Origin: Candidatus Electryonea clarkiae
GTDB lineage: Bacteria > Electryoneota > Electryoneia > Electryoneales > Electryoneaceae
NCBI GenBank assembly: GCA_030765455.1
Contig: JAVCCM010000085.1
Location: 1 to 64,000 of the forward strand
Length of the DNA: 64,000 nucleotides
Reading direction: 5' to 3'
Positions 17,188 through 25,900 of the stretch are shown here, piece after piece. The translations under genes and the position numbers were made by a program. Within the stretch, counting starts at the first letter, position 1. Every line of letters starts with the position of its first letter. The notes below the pieces were generated by a model, which saw only the letters and a list, made by a program, of their open reading frames with translations, made no database searches and was not told where the DNA came from.

Positions 17188-18536
17188 TCAGATTCCCCCG
17201 ATTCCTGACCATCTGAATCAGTCGATTCTACTTCCTCCACAGATTTTTCTTCTGTCGAACCTTCTTCTTTCTCACCGTTTTCTTCATCATCCTCTTCATA
17301 AGAATCATATTCCACACGCTGCCCGCTATTCAGTTCTTTGGCGAGGACACGAAAAGGTCCGGTTACAATAATATCATTTTCACTGAGACCTTCAACGATT
17401 TCAAAGTGGGTATCACTGTAGATTCCAAGTTTGACCGGTCTGACCCAGGCAGTATCATTTTCAATTACATAAACCACTTCAACAAGTTCATCTTTATCGT
17501 CACTATGGCTTTTTCTTTTTGATTCTTTTTTGTCTTCTTTCTTCGATTTTTTCTTGGATTTCCGTGCTCTTTCTTCTTTCTTTTTTTCTTCTTCCAGTGA
17601 TCTTACAACAACTGATTCCTGAGGAACTATTAAAGTGTTATCACGTCTTTCAGTCTCTATTTCGACAGTGGCACTCATTCCCGGCCTAAGTTGAGGCACG
17701 TAATCATTGACTGCAACTTTTACCTCAAAATTTGTTACTTCCTCTGATGTCCCAAATCCGCGCACGATACCGGAATGGGCAATCTCGGTGACCATACCCC
17801 TGAAAGATGTATCCGGCATGGCGAAAACTTCTATCTTCACACGATCAGAGATTTCAAGGAGAACCACATCGTTTTCATTTACTTCAACGTTCACTTCCAT
17901 TTTATTAAGTTGAGAAACTACCATAATTACTACTTCGTTAAAGCTTGCTCCTATAGCCATTTCCCCGACTTCATTATTCAAACGAGTGACAACTCCGTTA
18001 ATAGGAGAAAAAATCTTTGTCTTTGACAAGCGATCTTCAGCTTGAGCAACATTAGCGCGAGCACGGTCAACATCAGCGTTCATTCGTTTAACAATCGCCT
18101 CGTTTGCCTCCAGTTCTGCATCACTCGCAAGATTGCTGCCATGAAGTTCAATAGTACGTTTCAGTCGCGATTTCACCTCATCCAGGCTGGCTTCCGCACT
18201 GGTAAGTCCAAATTCCATTTGTTGAAGCGCAGAGAGATAGTACTCATCTTCTATCTGAACAAGCATTTGACCGCTTCTGACATGATGACCTTCTTCAGCA
18301 CCCAGGTATAAAATGCGACCGGAGACTTCGGCGGAGATATTTACGTCAACTTCAGGCTGAATTTTTCCCGAGGCAGTTACTGCCTGGATAAGGCTGTCAA
18401 GCTTCACTTCTGTAGTGTCAACTTCTTTGCCTTTTGGCTTGCGTTTTACAAGGATATTAGCCGTGACCAATCCGCCGATTAGAACAACTGCAGCGATTAT
18501 GATCCAGATTTTTTTCTTGTTATTCCCCTTACTCAT
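17184..18536 (-). CDS. MacA/HlyD-type periplasmic adaptor
   Basis: 450 residues. A membrane anchor lies at about 9-28 ([20 protein letters not shown]). The lipoyl-like half motifs, an alpha-hairpin (about 105-175) and beta-barrel domains follow the RND/MacA adaptor plan: [20 protein letters not shown], then [20 protein letters not shown]. An unusual insertion of about 40 residues near 320-360 is almost all Lys/Glu/Ser (for example [20 protein letters not shown]) and sits in the membrane-proximal region, and the last 50 residues are very acidic. It links the ABC permeases to the TolC-like channel. It overlaps both neighbours by 4 nt, so the genes are translationally coupled. Confidence 0.9.
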   Translation of the reverse strand: MSKGNNKKKIWIIIAAVVLIGGLVTANILVKRKPKGKEVDTTEVKLDSLIQAVTASGKIQPEVDVNISAEVSGRILYLGAEEGHHVRSGQMLVQIEDEYYLSALQQMEFGLTSAEASLDEVKSRLKRTIELHGSNLASDAELEANEAIVKRMNADVDRARANVAQAEDRLSKTKIFSPINGVVTRLNNEVGEMAIGASFNEVVIMVVSQLNKMEVNVEVNENDVVLLEISDRVKIEVFAMPDTSFRGMVTEIAHSGIVRGFGTSEEVTNFEVKVAVNDYVPQLRPGMSATVEIETERRDNTLIVPQESVVVRSLEEEKKKEERARKSKKKSKKEDKKESKRKSHSDDKDELVEVVYVIENDTAWVRPVKLGIYSDTHFEIVEGLSENDIIVTGPFRVLAKELNSGQRVEYDSYEEDDEENGEKEEGSTEEKSVEEVESTDSDGQESGESE

Positions 18537-19900
18537 TGAACTACCTCTCCTAAAGGACGTCCCAGGTCGCGTTCGAGCGAAGCCAGGGTTGTGAAAAACT
18601 CTAAAACTGTACTGATATGATTATTTTCCGCTTCAATAAAAGTGACTTGTGCACTGCGGAGATTTAATTGTGATGACGCTCCCAGGCGGTACCGTTCCTG
18701 TTCAAGTTCAAGCTGACGCCGAGCCAGGTCGCGGTTTTTATCTAAAACTTCCGTTTGATCAAAAAGTCGAGTGAGGTTGCGAACCTGACGCCTGATATCA
18801 GCATTTACCTGCTGCTCAGATAGATGACTATCCCATTCGGCTTTGCGCTTGTTTACTACTGATTGCTGTCTATTTATATCAGTCTGAAATTGATTGAACA
18901 GGTTCCAGGACATTCCAACACCGTAATATCTTGTGTTTTCACCGGGAAAGAGCTGAAAACGGTTAGCAAGTTCCCCGCCGTCAGATCCGGAAAATCCCAT
19001 GTTCAAACTCGCGGAAGGCAAGTATCCTGCACGTGCAATTTTTATATTCTGTTCTTCAATCTCAACTATGTTGCGATTTGCTTTTAGATCCGGTCGTGTA
19101 TCCAATGCAAATCTGACTAAACTTTCAAATTTTACTGCCGGTAAGACAGGTTTCAAGTCGGCGTTGATTGGAAAGCCGCTCTCAAGACGGGCGCCAATAA
19201 CCAGGTTAATGTTCTCCCTGGTATTTTCTACTGTCTGTTGAGCAGTCAGCAATGCGTTCTCGGCGTTACCCAGGTCAATTTCTGCTTGTAAAACGTCAAG
19301 TTCTATGACATCACCGTTTTCATACCTGGCTTTTGCAAAGCGAAGGCTTTCTTTCCTTAGTTCAAGGATTTCATTTGACACTTCAAGTCTTCTCTGTGCT
19401 GAAAGGAAGAAATAAACAGCTTCACGCACTGAATAAGTCAATTCATCTTTGGTACGGATGCGGTACAGATTGATATTTTCAAGTTGAAGCTGTGCACTTT
19501 TCATGCCGTAATACCGGGAGCCTCCGGTAAAAATATCTTCAGACAGACCGATATCCCAATTACTTCTGTGACTCCACTCTTTTGCTCCTGGAATCACTTG
19601 CCCCTGGAAGACGTATCCATCTATTTCGGTACGAGTATTCTGATATGATACAGAAGCCCTTGCCCGAGGGAGAAATGATCCATATACACCGCGATAAGCA
19701 TAGGTAGCGAAATTCTCGTCCTGAACAGCTTTTTGATAATAAGCCTGGTTTTCCAACGCAATGTTCACCAGATCGTCAATTGTCAAAGATTGAACGTCTG
19801 TGATTAGAGGAGGATTTGGCAACGATTGGCTAAATGTCACAGTAGTTGTAAAAAGGCAGGATAATATTGCAATCCATATTGCCTTTTTGAGATACACCAT
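18533..19900 (-). CDS. TolC-family outer-membrane efflux protein
   Basis: 455 residues with a signal peptide (KAIWIAILSCLFTTTVTFSQ). Two repeated halves rich in coiled coil are typical of TolC/OEP: 'LSYSVREAVYFFLSAQRRLE'-like helices, ARYENGDVIELDVLQAEIDL (the conserved GxxxxLDVLxA block) and later YRLGASSQLNLRSAQVTFIE in the second half. First gene of the efflux operon; ATG 19900 has AAGGGAG upstream. It should form the outer-membrane duct of the pump encoded by the next four genes. Confidence 0.92.
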   Translation of the reverse strand: MVYLKKAIWIAILSCLFTTTVTFSQSLPNPPLITDVQSLTIDDLVNIALENQAYYQKAVQDENFATYAYRGVYGSFLPRARASVSYQNTRTEIDGYVFQGQVIPGAKEWSHRSNWDIGLSEDIFTGGSRYYGMKSAQLQLENINLYRIRTKDELTYSVREAVYFFLSAQRRLEVSNEILELRKESLRFAKARYENGDVIELDVLQAEIDLGNAENALLTAQQTVENTRENINLVIGARLESGFPINADLKPVLPAVKFESLVRFALDTRPDLKANRNIVEIEEQNIKIARAGYLPSASLNMGFSGSDGGELANRFQLFPGENTRYYGVGMSWNLFNQFQTDINRQQSVVNKRKAEWDSHLSEQQVNADIRRQVRNLTRLFDQTEVLDKNRDLARRQLELEQERYRLGASSQLNLRSAQVTFIEAENNHISTVLEFFTTLASLERDLGRPLGEVVQ

Positions 19901-20055
19901 TTTTCCCGACTCCCTTTACACTGAAATTTTCAGTGTTCAACTTTTATAGGTAAAAAATTCATCAATCCAATCATTAGACACCATTAAAATGAAAAAGATA
20001 CACATTAATAGCTTTCTCAGAGTCTCTGATTGATTAAACAATCACTTTATACAGA

Positions 20056-20808
20056 TCAGGAAATAAGGCCGAATCCGACAGAAAATACGAGGGCAACAGC
20101 AATAATTGTACCTATTGCTTTCCCACGTGTTACGCCGGTAAAAGATGCGATACCTATTCCATAAACAATCCATTCCCAAACCCCGAAGACAGTGATCAAC
20201 TGAAAAATCTTATGGATTTTAGCGTCCGGATCGCCTGCCGTGATAATACCAAGACCAAGTTGTGCGCTGTTCATATCTCCCGTCATCCGGACTAACGCAC
20301 CCTGAACCAGCATCCCCACTGCTCCGATTAATCCAACATATACAACGAGCGACCAGTAATGTTTGAATTTCTTGTTTCCACCAAAAATGATGTTCCCCAG
20401 GAACAGGAACAACAGCGCCATGATCAGTTGCACAATGACAACACCCAAAGCGCCTTGTACAACCATGAATTCAGGTTTCATGAATTTGCCCTGAATCTCA
20501 ATAGCCTGGTCAATCTGCTCGGTGGACATATTCCGATTTTGCATTGATTCAATTGCTTTTTCCTCAGCAATACCAATGATAGCATCACTTGCGAAGAAAT
20601 TAAACAATGCAGCTGCGATCACAACTACGATCAAAGGAAATAACCAATCTGGTTTTTGGGAAAGATGTGAGGTTACCCTGCCCGGATCGAGAAATATCCC
20701 AATAGCTTTTGCACCGAAAGTCATGCTTGCGGTCTCTTCTCCCGCACTCGTTCCATCATCCGATGGCTCAATTCTTTCCGGTACTTCATTTTCTGGTGTT
20801 TCTGACAT
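20056..20808 (-). CDS. Yip1-family membrane protein
   Basis: 250 residues from ATG 20808, chosen because GGGAG lies just upstream; a longer frame to 20895 lacks a site. An acidic N-terminal tail of about 30 residues is followed by a soluble segment and about five membrane helices (DWLFPLIVVVIAAALFNFF and others), the layout of bacterial Yip1 (PF04893) proteins. Function is unknown in bacteria. It lies 155 bp upstream of the TolC-like gene on the same strand, so it may belong to the same transcript and assist the pump; this is inference from position. Confidence 0.72.
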   Translation of the reverse strand: MSETPENEVPERIEPSDDGTSAGEETASMTFGAKAIGIFLDPGRVTSHLSQKPDWLFPLIVVVIAAALFNFFASDAIIGIAEEKAIESMQNRNMSTEQIDQAIEIQGKFMKPEFMVVQGALGVVIVQLIMALLFLFLGNIIFGGNKKFKHYWSLVVYVGLIGAVGMLVQGALVRMTGDMNSAQLGLGIITAGDPDAKIHKIFQLITVFGVWEWIVYGIGIASFTGVTRGKAIGTIIAVALVFSVGFGLIS

Positions 20809-20980
20809 TATTTCTCCCTGTGTATGTCTTGTTAGCAACCTCTGTGCCGTAAACGCATTTAACAATAAACTAATGATAATCTTAAACAATAGCACCCTGC
20901 TTGAGTAGTTTCATCGAAGTCTTCAATTTTCTGTTGTAGCATAATGAAACACACTGTGAATCATTACCACAATAAGCAGG

Positions 20981-21805
20981 TTAAAAACTTATTTCTCTCA
21001 AAACAACAAAAATAATCAGGATACTCGATCCAGTGCTAAATGTCAATCCTATCAATGCAGGTCCTGTTATTTTCCTTTCTATAGCCGTAATAGAAAGATC
21101 AAGCAGCATAATACTGAAAAGTAAAGAAAACAGGATTTGAACTGATGGACGAAAGATAAGAAAGTATTTGGGATCGAAGAGATTAAAAAACCTGGTGTAA
21201 ATGAAATATACCATGAAGGTTGAGATGAACCAGCCGAAGTAGTTTGATAAAGGAATCCCATGCCATTTTCCCTTGCGTTTCCAGCTCCATAAACCACCTT
21301 TTGTCATGACTGGGTCCATCACGAGATCGAATATCACCGCGAACGCAGCACCCATCGTACAGAAAATCAAATCAAATATAATCTTATTATCATTTACGCT
21401 TGAAAGATTTGCCGTCTTTATCAGGGCGATTAACGTACTACTCACTGCCCAAAATATCACTATATTAATGACTGCCCACATGACAGCGATAATTACTGGC
21501 AATCCCCCAGGCAGGGCAGGACCTAATCTTGTATCGTATTGATATCCACCGCCAAGGTCCATTTTTAGAGCTAAAGTTTCCCCAACTGCCGGAATTATTG
21601 CGCTGAGAAGAAACAGAACTGTAAAGTTTATAAATCCAAGTGTTAAGTAACCATGTACAAACAATCCAGCTAAGAGAGGGACAAGAAACACAATATAGAT
21701 GGCTGGAGGATATTTGATCTTAAACCAGGATAGAAGACGGGTAACAATAAGCACACCGATTCCCATCCAGAATACGATTTGAAGACCTATTTCCATGATT
21801 GTCAT
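20981..21805 (-). CDS. CruF-like carotenoid biosynthesis membrane protein (DUF422)
   Basis: 274 residues, about eight membrane helices. The conserved features of PF04240 are present: an Asp-rich pair DLVMDPVMTKGGLWSWKRKG followed by WHGIPLSNYFGWF. CruF members hydrate the 1,2 double bond of carotenoid end groups. No other carotenoid gene is in this window, so membership is by motif and the substrate is unproven. ATG at 21805 or three codons later are both possible; neither has a strong Shine-Dalgarno. Confidence 0.68.
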   Translation of the reverse strand: MTIMEIGLQIVFWMGIGVLIVTRLLSWFKIKYPPAIYIVFLVPLLAGLFVHGYLTLGFINFTVLFLLSAIIPAVGETLALKMDLGGGYQYDTRLGPALPGGLPVIIAVMWAVINIVIFWAVSSTLIALIKTANLSSVNDNKIIFDLIFCTMGAAFAVIFDLVMDPVMTKGGLWSWKRKGKWHGIPLSNYFGWFISTFMVYFIYTRFFNLFDPKYFLIFRPSVQILFSLLFSIMLLDLSITAIERKITGPALIGLTFSTGSSILIIFVVLREISF

Positions 21806-21826
21806 GAAAAACCAAGTTATAAATAA

Positions 21827-22014
21827 AATTAGGAATTAGGAATTAGAAATTAGTAATTCTAATATTACCAGAAGGTTGATCAGCTCACATTCTTCGAGGT
21901 GTTTTGTCATTCTCAGACAGCCTGCTTTCGTAGGGTTAACACCAGTCCAAACAGATAATTTGTTATATATTTTAAAATTCCTAATTCCTAATTCCTAATT
22001 CCTAATTCCTAATT
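21827..22014. repeat. Inverted pair of AATTAGG / AATTCCT heptamer arrays
   Basis: At 21827-21851 the unit AATTAGG occurs about three times. At 21976-22010 its reverse complement AATTCCT occurs five times, then AATT runs into the stop codon of htpG at 22014-22016. The two arrays can pair and enclose about 125 bp with no gene. The same kind of heptamer is found at 16407-16452. Confidence 0.85.
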
Positions 22015-23897
22015 CACTTGTTCGCCGACTCCAGCGCTTTTTCAAGGATCTTTGTTGAACGCTCAACCAGCATCTTTGGGTCTATCAGCAAACCGGCTGA
22101 AATCATTGTATTGTCAAAGAGTAAATTAGCTGCCTCTTCCGCAAAATCCTTATTCGTTTCTTCAATTCGCATGTTATTAAGGTGTTTAAGAATTTTGTGC
22201 CCAGGATTAATTTCCAGTATCATTTTCCCAAGGGAAAGATCACTTTTAGACGAAGCCTGCATAACTCGCTGCATTCCGGTAGTAAAAGAATCATCTGGAT
22301 TGACCAGTACTGCCGGGCTTTCTGAAAGCCGCTTGGAAACACGCACTTCGTTAACTTTATCGCCTAAAACTTCTTTTATCCATCGTGCAAGATCTCCAGA
22401 GTCCTTTTCCGGAAGTGAGTCTTCGATTTCAAGTTTTTTTGCAGCCTCTTCAGGAAGATCGAGTTCTGCCTGATCAGCCGAAACGAGCTTCTTATCTTTA
22501 TATTCCCTGAGAGCAGTCATAACAAGATCATCGATACCGTCTAACATGTACAATACTTCTATCCCGCCCGCTTTGAACGTTTCGAGGTATGGACCGGCTT
22601 CAATTCCTTCACGGTTAGGTCCGCTCAGATAATAGATAGCTTTCTGATCCTCCTGCATACGTCCTATATATTCATCCAGTGAAATCATTTTGTCGGCTTC
22701 AGAGGATGAAGATTCGAAACGAAGTAATTTGGCAAGATCATTCCGGTTTTCAAAGTCAGAATAAACACCTTCCTTGATAAACATTCCAAATTTTCTGAAG
22801 AAATCAACGTATTTCTCCGGGTCGAAAGATGCTTCTTCATCAAACATCTTGATCAGGCGTTTAGTCAGAACACGTTTTAATTTTGCAATTAACGCGCTGT
22901 CCTGCATTGTCTCACGTGAAATATTCAAAGGGAGGTCTTCCGAATCGACTACTCCTTTGATAAACCTGAAATATTCCGGTAGCAGGTCTGTCATTTTTTG
23001 GTCGATCATTACTTTTTTGCAATAGAGGGATACACCCGGTTCCATTCTACCTAAACCGAAAGATTCCATGTTTTCGCCAGAGATGAAAAGCAACGCCTTT
23101 ATTGCGAGTGGAACATCTGAAGTAAAATGGAGACGATAAATCGGATCGCCGATACCGGGAGATATAAAATTATAGAACCCGGAATATTCTTCGTCTGAAA
23201 CCTCACTTTTCGATTTTGTCCAGATTGCTTGCACGGTGTTGACCTGTTCACCGTTAACAAATATCGGAAAATCGACAAAATTTGAATAAGTCCTGATCAG
23301 TTCTTTTATAGTGTCTGCATTTGAGAACTTCTTGTCGTCTTCTTTCAGTTTTACTTCAATTGAAGTTCCTCTTTTAAATCCTGCTTCTTCCTGGAGGTTG
23401 TAGCTTCCTGTGCCGATTGAACTCCAGATGACTCCTTCGTCATTTTCGCGCCATGATCGTGATTTTACAATGACTTTTTCTGCTACCATGAAAGCGGAGT
23501 AAAACCCTACGCCGAATTGCCCGATCAGACCTGTATCAACTTGAGCGTCCTGGGCGATTTTTTTCAAAAATTCAACTGAACCGGAGTGTGCAATTGTGCC
23601 GAGATTTTTACTCGCTTCTTCAAGGTTCATTCCAATCCCGGTATCAGTGATGGTAAAAGTGTTGTTTTCTTCATCGGTCTCAATCCGGATCTCATTTGGT
23701 ACGTCTTTTTCAAATACTTTCTTTTCGATCAAGGATGTATGACGCATCTTTTCCAAGGCGTCTGAGGCATTTGAAATTAGTTCCCTGACAAAGATCTCAT
23801 TGTCTGTATATAACGAATTAACAACAATATCCAGAAGTTGATTAACTTCTGCTTTAAATTTTCTTGTTTTTACCTGGCTTTGCTTATCAGTACTCAT
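22014..23897 (-). CDS. htpG: Hsp90-family chaperone HtpG
   Basis: 627 residues, the expected length. The GHKL ATPase motifs are intact: ELISNASDALEKMR (motif N), DTGIGMNLEE, GTIAHSGS and GQFGVGFYSAFMVA. The middle domain has the conserved Arg region (PLNISRETMQ) and the C-terminal dimerisation domain follows. It folds and stabilises cytosolic proteins together with DnaK/DnaJ. ATG 23897 has GGAGATTGAT just before it. The stop codon touches the heptamer repeat. A dnaJ-like gene precedes it on the same strand. Confidence 0.97.
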   Translation of the reverse strand: MSTDKQSQVKTRKFKAEVNQLLDIVVNSLYTDNEIFVRELISNASDALEKMRHTSLIEKKVFEKDVPNEIRIETDEENNTFTITDTGIGMNLEEASKNLGTIAHSGSVEFLKKIAQDAQVDTGLIGQFGVGFYSAFMVAEKVIVKSRSWRENDEGVIWSSIGTGSYNLQEEAGFKRGTSIEVKLKEDDKKFSNADTIKELIRTYSNFVDFPIFVNGEQVNTVQAIWTKSKSEVSDEEYSGFYNFISPGIGDPIYRLHFTSDVPLAIKALLFISGENMESFGLGRMEPGVSLYCKKVMIDQKMTDLLPEYFRFIKGVVDSEDLPLNISRETMQDSALIAKLKRVLTKRLIKMFDEEASFDPEKYVDFFRKFGMFIKEGVYSDFENRNDLAKLLRFESSSSEADKMISLDEYIGRMQEDQKAIYYLSGPNREGIEAGPYLETFKAGGIEVLYMLDGIDDLVMTALREYKDKKLVSADQAELDLPEEAAKKLEIEDSLPEKDSGDLARWIKEVLGDKVNEVRVSKRLSESPAVLVNPDDSFTTGMQRVMQASSKSDLSLGKMILEINPGHKILKHLNNMRIEETNKDFAEEAANLLFDNTMISAGLLIDPKMLVERSTKILEKALESANK

Positions 23898-23990
23898 TTA
23901 TCAATCTCCATCAATCTTTTATTAAACTAATATTGGCATCCCAATGTTCAGGTGTGCAATGGTTTTTTGAAAACCTGAAACACTTTTTTT

Positions 23991-24010
23991 TCACGCAAAG
24001 GCACAAAGAA
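23991..24010. repeat. CACGCAAAGGCACAAAGA repeat (copy 1)
   Basis: TCACGCAAAGGCACAAAGAA follows a T-run (23984-23990). Similar strings lie at 27229-27255 and 61626-61651, and an inverted pair of the same vocabulary lies at 46097-46186. The first three sit in gaps of transcription units rather than in genes. Confidence 0.7.
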
Positions 24011-24118
24011 TATATCCTGTTAATCTTGTGCATCCCTGTATTTTTTTGGTTCCGTCTGTTCTGATCAGGAATTACTAAGGGACAATCAGACCGAACACTA
24101 TAATATCAAATCTTTAAA

Positions 24119-25066
24119 TTACCAACTTCTCGGATTGAAATCACTCGAGTCGGAGAGTTCTTTGAACAGGTTCTCCTCTTTAGAAGAAAGTTTCTTTGGA
24201 ACGATCAACTCAAATTCAACAATAATATCTCCTCGATTACCATCTTTTTTTTGCAGACCTTTTCCTGGTATTTTCAATTTTTGACCAGTTGAAACTCCGG
24301 GTTTGATGGTCAATAACACATTCCCTTCAAGCGTTGGGACAGGAATTTTAGCGCCCAGAGCAGCCTCCCAGGGAGACAGAGGAACTTGAATATTCAGATT
24401 GAATTTATCCGGTACAAAATACTCATGTGGATGGAATTTAAATTTCAGTAACAAGTCTCCTGCTTGTCCGAATCCATCTGCATCGGCACCCTGCCCCGGG
24501 ATTTTTATTTTTGAACCCTCTTTGATTCCTTTGGGTATTTTTACATCAATTGTTTTTGAAGGCAGACCATGTGGAGAGAGAGTAATCCGATGAACTCCTC
24601 CTTCCAAAGCCTCTTCAAGTGTGATCTTCAGTTCACCTTCGATATCTCTGTTACGTTGAGAACGTTTTCTTGATCGCCCACCTTTTGTGCCGGGTGAAAA
24701 TCCGCCGAAAATTGAATCGAAAAAGTCGCTGAAATCACTCTGGTTTGATCCTCCGAATCTAAAACCATTCTGTGCATCGCCCCTGTTAAATCCTCCGGAA
24801 GAAGATCCCCATCCGGGAGGTGGACGGAACTCCTGTCCGTGTTCCCAGTTTGCACCCAATGCGTCGTAGCGTTTCCTTTTTGCAGGATCTTTCAGAACCG
24901 CATACGCTTCCTGAATCGCCTTGAACCGATCCTCTGCATCAGGTGATTTGTTTACATCAGGATGATAAGTTCTCGCCAGCTGCCGGTATTTTTTTGTGAT
25001 CTCCTGCTGGGAGGCTTTTCTGTCAACACCGATAGCTTCGTAATAGTCTGTATATTTAACGCTCAC
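24119..25066 (-). CDS. DnaJ-like co-chaperone (CbpA type)
   Basis: 315 residues. A J-domain at 1-75 has YHPDVNKSPDAEDRFKAIQE with the essential HPD. A Gly/Phe-rich linker follows (SSSGGFNRGDAQNGFRFGG), then the two beta-barrel substrate domains with HRITLSPHGL and IPGQGADADG. The Cys-rich zinc-finger domain is absent, so it is class B (CbpA/DnaJB). It stimulates DnaK and delivers clients. htpG follows 221 bp downstream and an Rrf2 regulator precedes by 101 bp, all on the minus strand. Confidence 0.93.
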   Translation of the reverse strand: MSVKYTDYYEAIGVDRKASQQEITKKYRQLARTYHPDVNKSPDAEDRFKAIQEAYAVLKDPAKRKRYDALGANWEHGQEFRPPPGWGSSSGGFNRGDAQNGFRFGGSNQSDFSDFFDSIFGGFSPGTKGGRSRKRSQRNRDIEGELKITLEEALEGGVHRITLSPHGLPSKTIDVKIPKGIKEGSKIKIPGQGADADGFGQAGDLLLKFKFHPHEYFVPDKFNLNIQVPLSPWEAALGAKIPVPTLEGNVLLTIKPGVSTGQKLKIPGKGLQKKDGNRGDIIVEFELIVPKKLSSKEENLFKELSDSSDFNPRSW

Positions 25067-25167
25067 CCTATTCTCATAATTAGATATATTTTTTTAGTTT
25101 CTATTTTTCGCCCTGGGAGTTATTCATCTTTTTCCCTCTCAGAGAAACAGATCAAACCAATAGTTTG

Positions 25168-25590
25168 CTATTTTCGCCTCATTTCCAGCTCTTTCACTAA
25201 TGAAGCAAGATTGATCTCTGCAAGGAATTCCACTAATCCTCGATGATAAGGTTTCCATTTTTTATATAAAATACCTTTCATCATCTCAGGTGCGTCCTCG
25301 AAGCCTGATAGATCGTGACCGTTTTTGTCGAAATTATCAGTAACTTTTGCTATATCAAAAAGGGTGATTTCTTCAGGATTTCTTGCGAGACGAATACCTC
25401 CCTGCCTTCCCCTGGCACTATCCACAAGCCCCGCAGCAGATAGCTGTTGAATTACCTTGCTAAGAAAGGAAGGCGGCATTCCAGTCTCCTCGGCAAGCTC
25501 CCCGGCCATTCGTCTCGCTTTGGGATCATCATGAATTTCCGCTAATCTAAGCATCGCGCGGACTGCGTAGCCCCAGCTTTTCGAAAACAT
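25168..25590 (-). CDS. Rrf2-family transcription regulator without Cys ligands
   Basis: 140 residues. The winged helix of the Rrf2 family is clear: SKSWGYAVRAMLRLAEIH, then ETGMPPSFLSKVIQQLSAAG and SARGRQGGIRLAR (wing). The three Cys that bind Fe-S clusters in IscR and NsrR, normally after position 90, are missing; the region reads NFDKNGHDLSGFEDAPEMMK and the protein has no Cys at all. It must sense something else or act constitutively. SD GGCAGGAG precedes ATG. It heads a possible unit with dnaJ and htpG. Confidence 0.88.
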   Translation of the reverse strand: MFSKSWGYAVRAMLRLAEIHDDPKARRMAGELAEETGMPPSFLSKVIQQLSAAGLVDSARGRQGGIRLARNPEEITLFDIAKVTDNFDKNGHDLSGFEDAPEMMKGILYKKWKPYHRGLVEFLAEINLASLVKELEMRRK

Positions 25591-25900
25591 ATTGTCGCTC
25601 CTGCCTTAGTTAGATCGCTTAATTATACAAATGTTGCACTATCGATTCAATCTCGCCTACAGATATTCTCCATCAATCACCTTGTCAACATTACGAGAAA
25701 TTTGTAAATATTGATCTGAAAATTGCCTCTTTCAGCCCTTGTCAGCGTAATATAATGCTTGATAATAGGGCGGTATGGATATCCATACTTTCAGGAGAAT
25801 GTACGCAATCAGCGAATAAATAAAAATGTCTCAGGTTATTTCTTTTTCACCTGAGAATCACTTACTTTAAGTAACATTGATGATAATACGGAGTAAAAAC
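25591..25900. other. Divergent promoter gap
   Basis: The 310 bp between the divergent Rrf2 gene and the Lys/Glu-rich outer-membrane protein gene contains no gene and no repeat I can name. It must hold both promoters. CGGAG at about 25890 is the ribosome-binding site of the rightward gene. Confidence 0.6.
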
